A stretch of 64,000 nucleotides of DNA from Duffyella gerundensis (lineage in GTDB: Bacteria; Pseudomonadota; Gammaproteobacteria; Enterobacterales; Enterobacteriaceae), in assembly GCF_001517405.1 (NCBI RefSeq), contig NZ_LN907827.1:2610587-2674586 (forward strand), given 5' to 3'. How positions within the stretch are numbered: the stretch's first letter is position 1; each line of letters starts with the position of its first letter. A program made the position numbers and the translations under genes. Below are positions 36,985 through 47,110 of this stretch, in pieces. The notes below the pieces were generated by a model, which was given only the letters and a program-made list of their open reading frames with translations, was not told the origin of the DNA and did no database searches.

Positions 36985-37638
36985 ATGAATAATTTGAATG
37001 TAATTATTGCCGATGACCATCCAATCGTTCTGTTTGGCATTCGTAAATCACTGGAACAGATTGAATGGGTCAACGTTGTAGGTGAGTTTGAAGACTCAAC
37101 AGCACTGATTAACAGTTTGTCCAAGCTTAACGCCAATGTACTGATCACCGATTTGTCGATGCCAGGCGAAAAATACGGTGATGGCATTACGCTGATTAAA
37201 TATATCAAGCGCCACTATCCCGACCTCAGCATTATTGTTCTGACCATGAACAACAACCCGGCAATTCTTAGCGCCGTGCTGGATCTCGATATCGAAGGCA
37301 TCGTGCTGAAACAGGGCGCACCAACCGACCTGCCTAAAGCCCTGGCCGCCCTGCAGAAAGGCAAGAAGTACACGCCGGACAGCGTGGCGAAACTGCTGGA
37401 AAGGATCAGCGCAGGTGGCTACGGCGACAAGCGTCTCTCGCCAAAAGAGAGCGAAGTGCTGCGCCTGTTTGCCGAAGGTTTCCTGGTAACGGAAATTGCC
37501 AAAAAGCTGAACCGCAGTATCAAGACCATCAGCAGCCAGAAGAAATCGGCCATGATGAAGCTGGGCGTTGATAACGATATCGCCCTGCTCAACTACCTGT
37601 CGTCGGTCAGCACCACGCCAGCCGCAGACAAAGAGTAA
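36985..37638 (+). CDS. rcsB: RcsB, response regulator of envelope stress
   Basis: The 216-residue protein is the same length as in E. coli. The receiver domain has the acidic pocket (ADDHP, residues 9-13) and phospho-acceptor Asp56 (LITDLSMPG). The C-terminal LuxR-type helix-turn-helix contains RLSPKESEVLRLFAEGFLVTEIAKKLNRSIKTISSQK. It activates capsule, motility-control and envelope genes as a homodimer or with RcsA. The chosen ATG follows the rcsD stop by one base, so translation is coupled. Confidence 0.98.
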   Translation: MNNLNVIIADDHPIVLFGIRKSLEQIEWVNVVGEFEDSTALINSLSKLNANVLITDLSMPGEKYGDGITLIKYIKRHYPDLSIIVLTMNNNPAILSAVLDLDIEGIVLKQGAPTDLPKALAALQKGKKYTPDSVAKLLERISAGGYGDKRLSPKESEVLRLFAEGFLVTEIAKKLNRSIKTISSQKKSAMMKLGVDNDIALLNYLSSVSTTPAADKE

Positions 37639-37655
37639 CCTGCCCTTAGTGGCAA

Positions 37656-37686
37656 ACAAAAGGCGACAGTGATGTCGCCTTTTTTA
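37656..37686. terminator. Bidirectional terminator between rcsB and rcsC
   Basis: AAAGGCGACA pairs with TGTCGCCTTT around a GTGA loop (about 37659-37668 with 37673-37682), with A- and T-runs outside. It serves both convergent genes. Confidence 0.88.
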
Positions 37687-37701
37687 TTGCCTCCGTCTCG
37701 C

Positions 37702-40548
37702 TTATTCCGCGCGACTTTTCCTCACCCGCTCGGCGTAATAACCCAGCGTCTTTTTCAGCACGTCGAGCGTGACCGGTTTTGACAGGCAATCATCCATGCC
37801 CGCTTCCATACAGCGCTGCTTCTCTTCGGCCAGTGCATTGGCGGTGACGCCAACTACCGGAAAACGATGGCCCAGTTCACGCAGGCGCTCGGTCAAGCGA
37901 TAGCCGTCCATGTTAGGCATGTTGACATCGCTGAGTACGATATCAATCTCGCTGCGACCAATCACGTTCAGCGCATCGATGCCATCCTGTGCGGTCTTGA
38001 CCTGATAACCGAGTGAGCCGAGCTGCTCTGACAGCAGCATGCGGTTGATCGGATGATCGTCCACCACCAGAATCATGATGTCGTCGTTGTTCTGGCTCAT
38101 CGCCTCCGGCAGCGGCAGGCTGGTGCCCGCTGCCAGCTCAACCGGCACGCGATAGATGCGTCCTAGCAGCGCGGGCAGCTCATGCAACGTCGTGGTGCTG
38201 CAGATCCAGCGTCCCGGCGTGGTTTCGCGTGGCATATCAATATGTCGCGGACAGAAGAGCACCACGGCGCGCACCGGATCTTCCGGTTCGAAGGCGTAAT
38301 CGGTCAGTACCACATCGTCCGGCTGACAGCGCGCTTTCTCCAGGCGGTTCACCGTCAGGCCCTGACCGCGCAGCAGATCGCACAGGAAGCTGGCCAGATA
38401 ATCGTTGTGCATCTCCAGCCAAATCGGTTTGTCCTGTAGCCCGTCGAGCAGCGGCGGCGTCACGCCCTGGCTGTTATACATTGGAATGCGCACGATGAAC
38501 TGGCTGCCCATGCCCGGTTCCGACTCCACTTCGATATCGCCATCCATCATGTTGATCAATTTCTCGCAGATGGCGAGGCCGAGGCCGGTGCCCTGGAAAT
38601 TGCGCTGGACGCCGGTGCCGACCTGGAAGAAAGGATCAAACAGTCGGGTGATCTCTTTGGCCGGAATGCCGACGCCGGTATCACGAACGCGGAAAGCAAG
38701 ATAGCCATCTTTAACATAGGCGTGCAGGATGATGCAGCCGGTATGGGTAAACTTAATGGCGTTGTTCAGCAGGTTGGAGATGACCTGTTGCAGGCGCAGC
38801 GGATCGCCATCCAGCGCCAGCGGCACATCGTTTTCAATAAAGCAGTACAGCGCCAGCCGCTTTTTCACCACCAGCGACAGATAGTTAGAGGTGATATGGG
38901 TAATCACTTCACGCGGCGAGAACTCACGTGGCTCAATCTTTAGCTGTTCCGACTCGATTTTTGAGAAGTCGAGAATGTCGCTGATGATTTTCAGCAGCAG
39001 GCTGGATGAGTTGGTCATCGCCGTTACCAGCGAATCAACGCCTTTCGGTAGCTGACGCGTTTGCAGCAGATCGAGGTTGCCGATAATGCCGTACAACGGC
39101 GTACGCAGTTCATGGCTGACGGTGGCGAGGAACATCGATTTCGACTGGCTGGCCTGCTCGGCCGCCTGCGCCATCTCCTGCAACGACTGTTCCATCTTCA
39201 CGCGGGTGCTGACATCCACCAGCACGCAGATCGCCACGTTTTCGTTGCGGTAGCGTGAGTGAACAAAGCTGATTTGCAGGTTGGTGTTGGTGCCGGTCAG
39301 CACATCGACAAAGTTCACCTGCTGACCGCAGATGATCTCGGTTAGCCGCTGCCGATCTTCCTGGGTTAGCAGCGTCAGATAATTGTGCGCCAGTTCGTTG
39401 CTGAGAATGTTGGTGCCGTCGCTGGTGCGCAGAATACAGATGCCCACCGGCGCCGAGGCGACGATTTTGCGGTTGAATTGCTCATGCTCTTCCAGCCGGT
39501 GTGCGTTCTCTTCCGCCGGTAAAAACATGCGCCGCTCAAACAGCCAGGCGAGCGTAAACAGCACCAGCGCGCTGAGGATGTTCAGCAGCAGCGCATTAAT
39601 CAGCATGATTTTCATGCGATCCATCAGCACCGCGGTCGGCACCGAGTAAACAATGCTCAGGCTGGAAGGCGCCAGCGCTTTTTTCAGCGCCAGCTGCTTG
39701 TAGCTGTTGAGATAGCCGAACCAGATTTTATCGTCCGGCAGTTCGCTGAAATTAAACCCCGGATTGCCACGCTGCGAGGTAATCAGCGGCCGGTTCTCTT
39801 CGTTGACCAGCGTGGTGGTCATCGGCAGGCTGCCCGGTGCCATAAACTCTTCCAGGCGAATGTTTTGCTCAATACCCAGCAGCGCTTCCAGTTTGTTGGC
39901 AACGTACACTGGTGTCATCATATAGAAATTACCGGTGCCCGGCTGCGCGGCGGGCGTGATCCACCAGCTGCTGTCGCGGCGCTCATCATCATTACCGTTG
40001 CGATAGCGCAGTACATGTTCACGCAGCGTTTTCAGCGCCCGCTCGCGGTCGACATTACCGCTGCTGATATCAAAATCCGCCAGGCACTGGCTGTCGCCAC
40101 CGATAAAAAACACCCGGTTCAGCTCGTAGGCGGAAGCAAAGTTGTTTTTCCAGTAGTTGATAAAATAGCTAAGTGAGCCGAGCGAATTGCGCCAGGTACG
40201 GCTCATCGATGAGCAGTCTGCGTTGGCAAACAGCGGCGAATACCGCGGCACGCTTTTCCCCGGCACCAGACCGTTAAGCACATCGACGCCGCTGGATGAG
40301 GCGTTCAGCCGGTTTTCAGCAATGTATTTAAGCTGGCGCATGACGTCGGCCGAGTGGCGAACATACCACTGCGCCTGGCCAAAATTGACGTTGAACTCCT
40401 GTCGAACCTGCGACTCTTTTTCGTGCACGACGCTGATCAGGAAAAATGTGGTTAGCAGTGCGCCAAGCAGCCAGAGCAATAGCGCCAGCGCCCGGAACAG
40501 ATAGCGGGAAATGCGCAGCGTTGTACGAAAGGAAACGAGGTATCTCAA
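37702..40548 (-). CDS. rcsC: RcsC, hybrid sensor kinase of the Rcs phosphorelay
   Basis: The 948-residue inner-membrane hybrid kinase has membrane segments at about 20-41 and 313-335 flanking a periplasmic sensor domain, then a PAS-like region. The His-kinase domain carries His479 (VSHELRTPLYG), an N-box QQVISNLLNNAIKFT and a G-box DTGVGIPAKE. A divergent RcsC-specific ABL-like region is followed by a C-terminal receiver with VVDDHP and DIVLSDVNMPNMDG (phospho-Asp about 875). It autophosphorylates and feeds RcsD, and is controlled by RcsF/IgaA, which are not in this window. It converges on rcsB. Confidence 0.97.
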   Translation of the reverse strand: MRYLVSFRTTLRISRYLFRALALLLWLLGALLTTFFLISVVHEKESQVRQEFNVNFGQAQWYVRHSADVMRQLKYIAENRLNASSSGVDVLNGLVPGKSVPRYSPLFANADCSSMSRTWRNSLGSLSYFINYWKNNFASAYELNRVFFIGGDSQCLADFDISSGNVDRERALKTLREHVLRYRNGNDDERRDSSWWITPAAQPGTGNFYMMTPVYVANKLEALLGIEQNIRLEEFMAPGSLPMTTTLVNEENRPLITSQRGNPGFNFSELPDDKIWFGYLNSYKQLALKKALAPSSLSIVYSVPTAVLMDRMKIMLINALLLNILSALVLFTLAWLFERRMFLPAEENAHRLEEHEQFNRKIVASAPVGICILRTSDGTNILSNELAHNYLTLLTQEDRQRLTEIICGQQVNFVDVLTGTNTNLQISFVHSRYRNENVAICVLVDVSTRVKMEQSLQEMAQAAEQASQSKSMFLATVSHELRTPLYGIIGNLDLLQTRQLPKGVDSLVTAMTNSSSLLLKIISDILDFSKIESEQLKIEPREFSPREVITHITSNYLSLVVKKRLALYCFIENDVPLALDGDPLRLQQVISNLLNNAIKFTHTGCIILHAYVKDGYLAFRVRDTGVGIPAKEITRLFDPFFQVGTGVQRNFQGTGLGLAICEKLINMMDGDIEVESEPGMGSQFIVRIPMYNSQGVTPPLLDGLQDKPIWLEMHNDYLASFLCDLLRGQGLTVNRLEKARCQPDDVVLTDYAFEPEDPVRAVVLFCPRHIDMPRETTPGRWICSTTTLHELPALLGRIYRVPVELAAGTSLPLPEAMSQNNDDIMILVVDDHPINRMLLSEQLGSLGYQVKTAQDGIDALNVIGRSEIDIVLSDVNMPNMDGYRLTERLRELGHRFPVVGVTANALAEEKQRCMEAGMDDCLSKPVTLDVLKKTLGYYAERVRKSRAE

Positions 40549-40652
40549 GGGGAATCCGCTGGGTTGGCCTGGGTAAAATGCAATGCGGTTACACTACCGT
40601 TAGCGCCAGCAAAAAGCCAGTTTGCCAGCGGCTTTACGTGGATAACAGACGT

Positions 40653-40681
40653 AAAAAAGGCCGGGCAAGCCGGCCTTTTTT
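40653..40681 (-). terminator. gyrA terminator
   Basis: A 12-bp perfect stem (40653-40664 with 40670-40681) has a five-base loop, with A- and T-runs as part of the stem ends. It stops the leftward gyrA mRNA, so rcsC must have its own promoter in the short gap 40549-40652. Confidence 0.92.
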
Positions 40682-40697
40682 CAACGAGACAAGCAGA

Positions 40698-43334
40698 TTA
40701 CTCGTCGTCGCTTTCTGGTGCTTCGTCATCGCTTTCCACTTCTGGCGCGATCTCTTCTTCACCTTCCGCTACGCTGCCGTCGATGGTATCCAGTTCCTCT
40801 TCAGAAACGGGCTCCGCGACGCGCTGCAAACCGACAACATTTTCATCTTCCGCCGTACGGATCAGGATCACGCCCTGCGTATTTCGACCTACCACGCTCA
40901 CCTCGGAAACGCGCGTACGCACCAGCGTACCTGCGTCGGTGATCATCATGATCTGATCGCCATCCACCACCTGCACCGCGCCGATAACCGGCCCGTTACG
41001 ATCGGTGACTTTGATCGAAATCACGCCCTGCGTGGCGCGTGACTTGGTCGGGTACTCGGCGGTGGCGGTGCGCTTACCGTAACCGTTTTGCGTTACGGTC
41101 ATGATAGCGCCCTCTTCACGCGGCACAATCAGTGACACCACGCGATCGCCTTCGGCCAGCTTGATACCGCGAACCCCCGAAGCAGTACGGCCCATGGTGC
41201 GCACGGCCTGCTCGGAGAAACGCACCACTTTACCGGCAGCGGAGAACAGCATCGCCTCGTTGCTGCCGTCGGTGAGCGCCACGCCAATCAGCTCGTCATC
41301 TTCGCGCAGGTTAACCGCAATGATGCCGGCGCTGCGTGGACGACTGAACTCGGTCAGGGTGGTTTTCTTCACGGTACCGCTGGCGGTGGCCATAAAGATA
41401 TTCACCCCTTCGGCATACTCGCGTACTGGCAGAATCGCGGTGATGCGCTCGTTCGGCTCCAGCGGCAGCAGGTTAACGATAGGACGTCCACGCGCGCCAC
41501 GGCTCGCTTCTGGCAGCTGATAAACCTTCATCCAATAGAGACGGCCACGGCTGGAGAAGCAAAGAATGGTATCGTGCGTGTTGGCGACCAACAGGCGATC
41601 GATAAAGTCTTCTTCTTTGATACGCGCCGCTGATTTACCTTTACCGCCACGACGTTGCGCTTCGTAATCGGTCAGCGGCTGGTACTTCACGTAGCCCTGA
41701 TGCGACAGCGTAACCACCACATCTTCCTGATTGATCAGGTCTTCGATGTTGATGTCTGCGGTGTTCGCCGTGATTTCGGTACGACGCTGATCGCCAAAGG
41801 CGTCACGCATCGCTTCCAGCTCTTCACGGATCACTTCCATCAGGCGGTCAGCATTTTCCAGAATGTAGATCAGCTCCGCAATCTGCCCCAGCAGCTCTTT
41901 GTACTCATCCAGCAGCTTCTCGTGCTCAAGACCGGTCAGCTTTTGCAGACGTAAATCGAGAATCGCCTGCGCCTGCTGTTCGGTCAGGAAGTATTCGCCG
42001 TTGCGAATGCCGAACTGCTCTTCCAGCCATTCCGGACGCGCTGCGTTGTCACCGGCACGTTCCAGCATTGCGGCCACGTGGCCCAGCTGCCAGGAGTGAG
42101 CAATCAGCCCTGCTTTCGCTTCCGCTGGGTTTGGTGCACGGCGAATCAGCTCGATAATTGGGTCGATGTTCGCCAGCGCGATCGCCAGGCCTTCAAGGAT
42201 GTGCGCACGGTCGCGGGCTTTACGCAGTTCAAAAATAGTACGACGCGTCACCACTTCACGACGATGGCGCACAAAGGCTTCCAGAATGCCCTTCAGCGTC
42301 ATGATCTTCGGCTGGCCCTGATGCAGCGCCACCATGTTGATGCCGAAAGAGGTCTGCAGCTGAGTCAGTGAATAGAGGTTGTTGAGCACAACTTCGCCCA
42401 CCGCATCGCGTTTAATCTCAATCACAATGCGCATGCCGTCTTTATCGGACTCATCGCGCAGTGCGCTGATCCCTTCGACACGCTTCTCTTTCACCAGCTC
42501 GGCAATCTTCTCAATCAGGCGCGCTTTGTTCACCTGATAAGGGATTTCGTGAATGATGATGGTTTCACGGCCAGTTTTAGCGTCGGTTTCCACTTCACCA
42601 CGGGCGCGGATGTAAATCTTGCCGCGTCCGGTGCGATAGGCTTCTTCGATACCGCGACGGCCATTGATGATCGCTGCAGTTGGGAAATCTGGCCCTGGGA
42701 TGTGCTCCATCAGCGCTTCAAGGCTGATATCTTCATCTTCAATAAAGGCCAGGCAGCCGTTGATCACTTCGGTGATGTTGTGCGGCGGAATGTTGGTCGC
42801 CATGCCCACGGCGATACCCGAGGAGCCATTCACCAACAAGTTAGGAATTTTGGTGGGCAGCACTTCCGGGATTTGCTCATTGCCGTCGTAGTTCGGCACA
42901 AAGTCCACGGTCTCTTTTTCGAGATCCGCGAGCAGTTCATGAGCAATTTTGGACATGCGCACTTCGGTATAACGCATGGCAGCAGCGGAGTCGCCATCAA
43001 TCGAACCGAAGTTACCCTGACCATCTACCAGCATGTAACGCAGCGAAAACGGCTGCGCCATACGAACAATCGTGTCGTACACCGCAGAGTCGCCGTGCGG
43101 GTGATATTTACCAATGACGTCGCCGACCACACGGGCGGATTTTTTATAAGGTTTGTTCCAGTCGTTACCGAGTTCACTCATCGCATAAAGTACGCGGCGA
43201 TGCACAGGCTTCAGGCCATCGCGAACATCAGGTAAGGCACGGCCAACGATGACCGACATGGCGTAATCAAGGTAAGAATTCTTTAATTCTTCCTCAATAT
43301 TGACCGGTGTAATTTCTCTTGCAAGGTCGCTCAT
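40698..43334 (-). CDS. gyrA: DNA gyrase subunit A
   Basis: The 878-residue subunit breaks and rejoins DNA in the A2B2 gyrase. Catalytic Tyr122 lies in AAMRYTEVR. The quinolone-determining region [17 protein letters not shown] has Ser83 and Asp87, so it is wild-type at the usual resistance positions. The C-terminal wrapping domain carries the GyrA box QRRGGKG, essential for wrapping and negative supercoiling, and the protein ends in a very acidic tail ([11 protein letters not shown]). It is divergent from ubiG, as in E. coli. Confidence 0.99.
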   Translation of the reverse strand: MSDLAREITPVNIEEELKNSYLDYAMSVIVGRALPDVRDGLKPVHRRVLYAMSELGNDWNKPYKKSARVVGDVIGKYHPHGDSAVYDTIVRMAQPFSLRYMLVDGQGNFGSIDGDSAAAMRYTEVRMSKIAHELLADLEKETVDFVPNYDGNEQIPEVLPTKIPNLLVNGSSGIAVGMATNIPPHNITEVINGCLAFIEDEDISLEALMEHIPGPDFPTAAIINGRRGIEEAYRTGRGKIYIRARGEVETDAKTGRETIIIHEIPYQVNKARLIEKIAELVKEKRVEGISALRDESDKDGMRIVIEIKRDAVGEVVLNNLYSLTQLQTSFGINMVALHQGQPKIMTLKGILEAFVRHRREVVTRRTIFELRKARDRAHILEGLAIALANIDPIIELIRRAPNPAEAKAGLIAHSWQLGHVAAMLERAGDNAARPEWLEEQFGIRNGEYFLTEQQAQAILDLRLQKLTGLEHEKLLDEYKELLGQIAELIYILENADRLMEVIREELEAMRDAFGDQRRTEITANTADINIEDLINQEDVVVTLSHQGYVKYQPLTDYEAQRRGGKGKSAARIKEEDFIDRLLVANTHDTILCFSSRGRLYWMKVYQLPEASRGARGRPIVNLLPLEPNERITAILPVREYAEGVNIFMATASGTVKKTTLTEFSRPRSAGIIAVNLREDDELIGVALTDGSNEAMLFSAAGKVVRFSEQAVRTMGRTASGVRGIKLAEGDRVVSLIVPREEGAIMTVTQNGYGKRTATAEYPTKSRATQGVISIKVTDRNGPVIGAVQVVDGDQIMMITDAGTLVRTRVSEVSVVGRNTQGVILIRTAEDENVVGLQRVAEPVSEEELDTIDGSVAEGEEEIAPEVESDDEAPESDDE

Positions 43335-43379
43335 GGAGCCGCTATCCCTCTACATTATGCCCGGATTCAAAGGTGCGAA

Positions 43380-43408
43380 AGTATATCACACTGCAATCAT
43401 CCGGTGAA
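43380..43408 (-). promoter_or_regulatory. gyrA promoter
   Basis: On the minus strand TTCACC (43408-43403) is 17 bp from TATACT (43385-43380). The start would be near 43373, about 40 nt before the ATG. Confidence 0.55.
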
Positions 43409-43452
43409 CGGAAAGCGACGTTTCACCTACACTTATCGCGCAAACTCTGCCG

Positions 43453-43481
43453 TGACCCTCAAGGGTGGAAACGGGTATACT
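43453..43481 (+). promoter_or_regulatory. ubiG promoter
   Basis: TATACT (43476-43481) has a weak -35 (TGACCC, 43453-43458) 17 bp upstream. Transcription would start near 43488, about 22 nt before the ATG. Confidence 0.5.
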
Positions 43482-43510
43482 CAGGAAAATTTTGGCAGGA
43501 GTCTTTTCTT

Positions 43511-44230
43511 ATGAATGCACAACCACAAGCGAATGTTGATCAGGGCGAAATTGCCAAATTTGAAGCGGTCGCTTCGCGCTGGTGGGATCTGGAAGGCGAG
43601 TTCAAACCGCTGCACCGCATCAACCCACTGCGCCTTGGTTATATCGCGCAGCACAGCAACGGCCTGTTCGGCAAAAAAATCCTTGATGTCGGCTGCGGTG
43701 GCGGCATTCTGGCAGAAAGCATGGCGCGCGAAGGCGCGGAGGTCACCGGCCTGGATATGGGCGCAGAGCCGCTGCAAATTGCCCGGCTGCACGCGCTGGA
43801 GAGCGGGGTAAAAATCGATTATGTCCAGCAGACGGTAGAAGCGCACGCCGATGAGTTTGCCGGCACCTACGACGTAGTGACCTGCATGGAGATGCTGGAG
43901 CACGTACCGGACCCACGTTCGGTGGTTCACGCCTGCGCCCGGCTGGTTAAACCCGGCGGCGAAGTGTTCTTCTCCACGCTTAACCGCAACAGCAAAGCCT
44001 GGCTGATGGCGATTGTCGGCGCAGAATATGTGCTGCGCATGGTGCCGCGCGGTACGCACGACGTGAAGAAGTTTATCCGTCCGGCAGAACTGCTGGCCTG
44101 GGTCGACGAAACCTCGCTGCGCGAGCGTAATATGATCGGCCTGCATTACAATCCGCTGACCAACAAGTTCCGCCTCGGCGGCAACGTTGACGTGAACTAT
44201 ATGGTGCATACCCACGCCGTAGCGAAATGA
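43511..44230 (+). CDS. ubiG: UbiG, ubiquinone-biosynthesis O-methyltransferase
   Basis: The 239-residue SAM-dependent enzyme performs both O-methylations in ubiquinone synthesis. The SAM-binding motif [12 protein letters not shown] (residues about 56-67) is followed by VTGLDMG and the post-motif [13 protein letters not shown]. The ATG at 43511 follows AGGAG with suitable spacing; upstream in-frame codons lack a ribosome binding site. It supplies quinone for the complex I encoded further right and probably associates with the soluble Ubi complex. It is followed by a GC hairpin (TGGGCGGC with GCCGCCCA, about 44237-44258) without a T-run. Confidence 0.97.
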   Translation: MNAQPQANVDQGEIAKFEAVASRWWDLEGEFKPLHRINPLRLGYIAQHSNGLFGKKILDVGCGGGILAESMAREGAEVTGLDMGAEPLQIARLHALESGVKIDYVQQTVEAHADEFAGTYDVVTCMEMLEHVPDPRSVVHACARLVKPGGEVFFSTLNRNSKAWLMAIVGAEYVLRMVPRGTHDVKKFIRPAELLAWVDETSLRERNMIGLHYNPLTNKFRLGGNVDVNYMVHTHAVAK

Positions 44231-44615
44231 TGTTGATGGGCGGCAACCGTGCCGCCCACCTAAGATTTATCTTAATTCAGCCGCGGCACGCACTTTCTGT
44301 TCGCCTGACGGCAAGCGGGTTAATTGATAAGTCAGCCAACTGATTTCCTCGCGCTCTGCTTCTTCTAATCGGCCATTTTTTCATCAAAACATTCAGACGC
44401 ACCGCGCGCAAAAAACGACTTAAACTGAACCAGTTGCCGTTAAAAAAAGCAGCGTGATTTAAAAAAGCAGCAGCTGAGAAAAATTTTCAAAACGCACGGA
44501 AACGGTTGACAGCGTGTTGAGCCTTAGCGGATGCGGACTTAGGAAATTTCCACTAAAAAGCAAGCCCCAAACACGATGTTTTCACGCTTGTACCTTCAGC
44601 AATTCTCACTACAAT

Positions 44616-44631
44616 ACACCTCATCTAGTAC
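44616..44631. promoter_or_regulatory. Distal NrdR-box-like site
   Basis: ACACCTCATCTAGTAC is a degenerate match to the NrdR consensus acaCwATATaTwGtgt. Its centre is 31 bp from that of the second site, the spacing expected for a tandem NrdR pair. Confidence 0.55.
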
Positions 44632-44646
44632 TCTTTTAGTTCAAAA

Positions 44647-44662
44647 CCCCAATATATTGTGT
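44647..44662. promoter_or_regulatory. Proximal NrdR box
   Basis: CCCCAATATATTGTGT matches the conserved core CwATATaTwG exactly. NrdR represses ribonucleotide reductase genes when dATP/ATP is bound; here it would control nrdAB-yfaE. Confidence 0.75.
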
Positions 44663-44702
44663 TTATCCACAAGTTACCCACATGGCATAACTCTGTGTAT
44701 AA
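44663..44702. promoter_or_regulatory. Cluster of DnaA boxes upstream of nrdA
   Basis: TTATCCACA (44663-44671) is a perfect DnaA box, TTACCCACA (44674-44682) has one mismatch, and TGTGTATAA (44694-44702) is the reverse complement of TTATACACA. They directly abut the NrdR site. DnaA control of nrdAB is known in E. coli, where it couples dNTP supply to replication initiation. Confidence 0.78.
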
Positions 44703-44752
44703 ACCGGGGATATCACTCACACACCGATATTCACGGACAGGTAAAACGCGAC

Positions 44753-47038
44753 ATGAATCAGAGTCTTCTCGTCACTAAACGCGATGGCAGCCAGGAGCGC
44801 ATTAATCTCGATAAAATCCACCGGGTACTCGACTGGGCGGCCGAAGGTCTGAACAACGTCTCTGTGTCTCAGGTCGAGCTGCGTTCACACATCCAGTTTT
44901 ACGACGGCATCAAAACGTCTGATATCCATGAAACTATTATCAAAGCCGCTGCTGATTTAATCTCACGCGATGCGCCCGATTACCAATATCTCGCCGCGCG
45001 TCTGGCGATTTTCCACCTGCGTAAAAAAGCTTACGGCCAGTTCGAGCCGCCAAAGCTGTACGATCAGGTCGTGCGCATGATCGAGATGGGTAAATACGAT
45101 CGCCATCTGCTGGAAGATTACAGCGTGGAAGAGTTCGAGCAGATGGACGGCTTTATCGACCACTGGCGCGACATGAACTTCTCCTACGCCGCGGTTAAAC
45201 AGCTGGAAGGCAAATACCTGGTGCAGAACCGCGTAAGCGGTGAGATTTACGAAAGCGCGCAGTTCCTCTATATCCTGGTCGCGGCATGCCTGTTCTCCGC
45301 CTATCCGCGTGAGACGCGCCTTGATTATATCAAGCGTTTTTATGACGCAATTTCGACCTTTAAGATCTCGCTGCCGACGCCGATCATGTCCGGTGTGCGT
45401 ACGCCAACGCGTCAGTTCAGCTCGTGTGTGCTGATTGAATGTGGCGACAGCCTTGATTCGATCAACGCCACCTCCAGCGCCATTGTGAAATATGTGTCAC
45501 AACGCGCCGGTATCGGTATCAATGCCGGTCGTATTCGTGCGCTGGGCAGCCCAATTCGCGGCGGTGAAGCGTTCCACACCGGCTGTATTCCGTTCTATAA
45601 GCATTTCCAGACCGCGGTAAAATCGTGCTCACAGGGCGGCGTGCGCGGCGGTGCGGCCACGCTGTTCTACCCCATGTGGCACCTGGAAGTGGAAAGCCTG
45701 CTGGTGCTGAAGAACAACCGCGGCGTTGAAGGTAACCGTGTACGTCACATGGATTACGGCGTGCAGATCAACAAACTGATGTATCAGCGCCTGCTTAAGG
45801 GCGAAGATATCACGCTGTTCAGCCCATCAGATGTGCCGGGCCTGTATGACGCGTTCTTCGCCGATCAGGACGAGTTTGAGCGCCTGTACTGCAAATATGA
45901 GAAGGATGAGAGCATCCGCAAACAGCGCGTTCGCGCCGTGGATCTCTTCTCACTGATGATGCAGGAACGTGCGTCCACCGGTCGTATCTACATTCAGAAC
46001 GTCGATCACTGCAACACCCACAGCCCGTTCGATCCTGCTATCGCACCGGTGCGCCAGTCTAACCTGTGTCTGGAAATCGCCCTGCCGACCAAACCGCTGC
46101 TGGATGTGAACGATGAGAACGGTGAGATTGCGCTCTGTACGCTCTCTGCCTTTAACCTTGGCGCGATTGAGAGCCTCGACGATCTGGAAGAGTTAGCGAC
46201 CCTCGCGGTGCGTGCGCTGGATGCTCTGCTGGATTATCAGGATTACCCAATTCCTGCGGCACAGCGTGGCGCAATGGGCCGCCGTACGCTGGGTATCGGC
46301 GTCATCAACTACGCCTACTATCTGGCCAAAAATGGCGTGCGTTACTCTGACGGCAGCGCCAACGCGCTGACGCACAAAACCTTTGAAGCGATTCAGTTTT
46401 ATCTGCTGAAGGCGTCAAATGAGCTGGCGAAAGAGCAAGGTGCCTGCCCGTGGTTTAACGAAACCACCTACGCGCAGGGCATTATGCCGATCGACACCTA
46501 CAAGAAAGATCTGGATGCGATTTGCAACGAGCCGCTGCACCTCGACTGGGATGGCCTGCGCGAATCGGTGAAAACCCACGGTCTGCGCAACTCCACGCTT
46601 TCTGCGCTGATGCCGTCTGAGACCTCGTCGCAGATCTCCAACGCCACCAACGGCATTGAACCGCCGCGCGGTCACATCAGTATCAAAGCGTCGAAAGATG
46701 GCATCCTGCGTCAGGTTGTGCCGGAGTACGAGCGCCTGAAAGATCAGTATGAGTTGCTGTGGGACATGCCAAACAACGACGGTTATTTACAGCTGGTTGG
46801 CCTGATGCAGAAGTTCATCGATCAGGCGATCTCGTCGAACACCAACTACGATCCGACACGCTTTGCCAATGGCCGCGTGCCGATGAAACAGCTGCTGAAA
46901 GACCTGTTGACCGCCTATAAGTTTGGCGTGAAAACCCTTTACTACCAGAACACCCGCGACGGTGCGGAAGATGCGCAGGATGATATGGCGCCTTCTGTGC
47001 AGGACGATGGTTGCGAAAGCGGCGCCTGCAAGATCTGA
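44753..47038 (+). CDS. nrdA: Ribonucleoside-diphosphate reductase class Ia, alpha subunit
   Basis: The 761-residue catalytic subunit is the same length as in E. coli. The active-site motif SNLCLEIALP holds the radical Asn/Cys/Glu triad (437/439/441). A C-terminal pair of cysteines (CESGACKI) relays electrons from thioredoxin/glutaredoxin, and the N-terminal ATP-cone (LLVTKRDGSQERINLDKI) senses dATP. The ATG at 44753 gives MNQSLLVTKRDG, as in E. coli, and lies after the DnaA/NrdR control region; longer in-frame starts run into those sites and are unlikely. With NrdB it makes dNDPs from NDPs under aerobic conditions. Confidence 0.99.
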   Translation: MNQSLLVTKRDGSQERINLDKIHRVLDWAAEGLNNVSVSQVELRSHIQFYDGIKTSDIHETIIKAAADLISRDAPDYQYLAARLAIFHLRKKAYGQFEPPKLYDQVVRMIEMGKYDRHLLEDYSVEEFEQMDGFIDHWRDMNFSYAAVKQLEGKYLVQNRVSGEIYESAQFLYILVAACLFSAYPRETRLDYIKRFYDAISTFKISLPTPIMSGVRTPTRQFSSCVLIECGDSLDSINATSSAIVKYVSQRAGIGINAGRIRALGSPIRGGEAFHTGCIPFYKHFQTAVKSCSQGGVRGGAATLFYPMWHLEVESLLVLKNNRGVEGNRVRHMDYGVQINKLMYQRLLKGEDITLFSPSDVPGLYDAFFADQDEFERLYCKYEKDESIRKQRVRAVDLFSLMMQERASTGRIYIQNVDHCNTHSPFDPAIAPVRQSNLCLEIALPTKPLLDVNDENGEIALCTLSAFNLGAIESLDDLEELATLAVRALDALLDYQDYPIPAAQRGAMGRRTLGIGVINYAYYLAKNGVRYSDGSANALTHKTFEAIQFYLLKASNELAKEQGACPWFNETTYAQGIMPIDTYKKDLDAICNEPLHLDWDGLRESVKTHGLRNSTLSALMPSETSSQISNATNGIEPPRGHISIKASKDGILRQVVPEYERLKDQYELLWDMPNNDGYLQLVGLMQKFIDQAISSNTNYDPTRFANGRVPMKQLLKDLLTAYKFGVKTLYYQNTRDGAEDAQDDMAPSVQDDGCESGACKI

Positions 47039-47110
47039 TTTTAGGCTGGGGGCGGCCTGTGTCGCCCCTGCTCTTCCCCGTCGGGGCCAGTTTGCTTTGG
47101 ATATTTCACT

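Larger units (their letters stand above)
44231..44752. other. 522-bp region between ubiG and nrdA
   Basis: The left part holds a possible 37-codon minus-strand remnant (44267-44382) that reads like a protein end (residues such as EEAEREEISWLTYQL, stop at 44267). Its upstream frame would join only if one A were removed from the AAAAAA run at about 44385-44390. The right part holds the nrdA control region with two NrdR-box-like sites and three DnaA boxes. E. coli has the autotransporter gene yfaL in this interval, but no trace of it is seen. Confidence 0.5.

Noticed and set aside
40698..43334. Quinolone-resistance mutation in gyrA
   Set aside because: Residues 83 and 87 are Ser and Asp, the sensitive-type residues.
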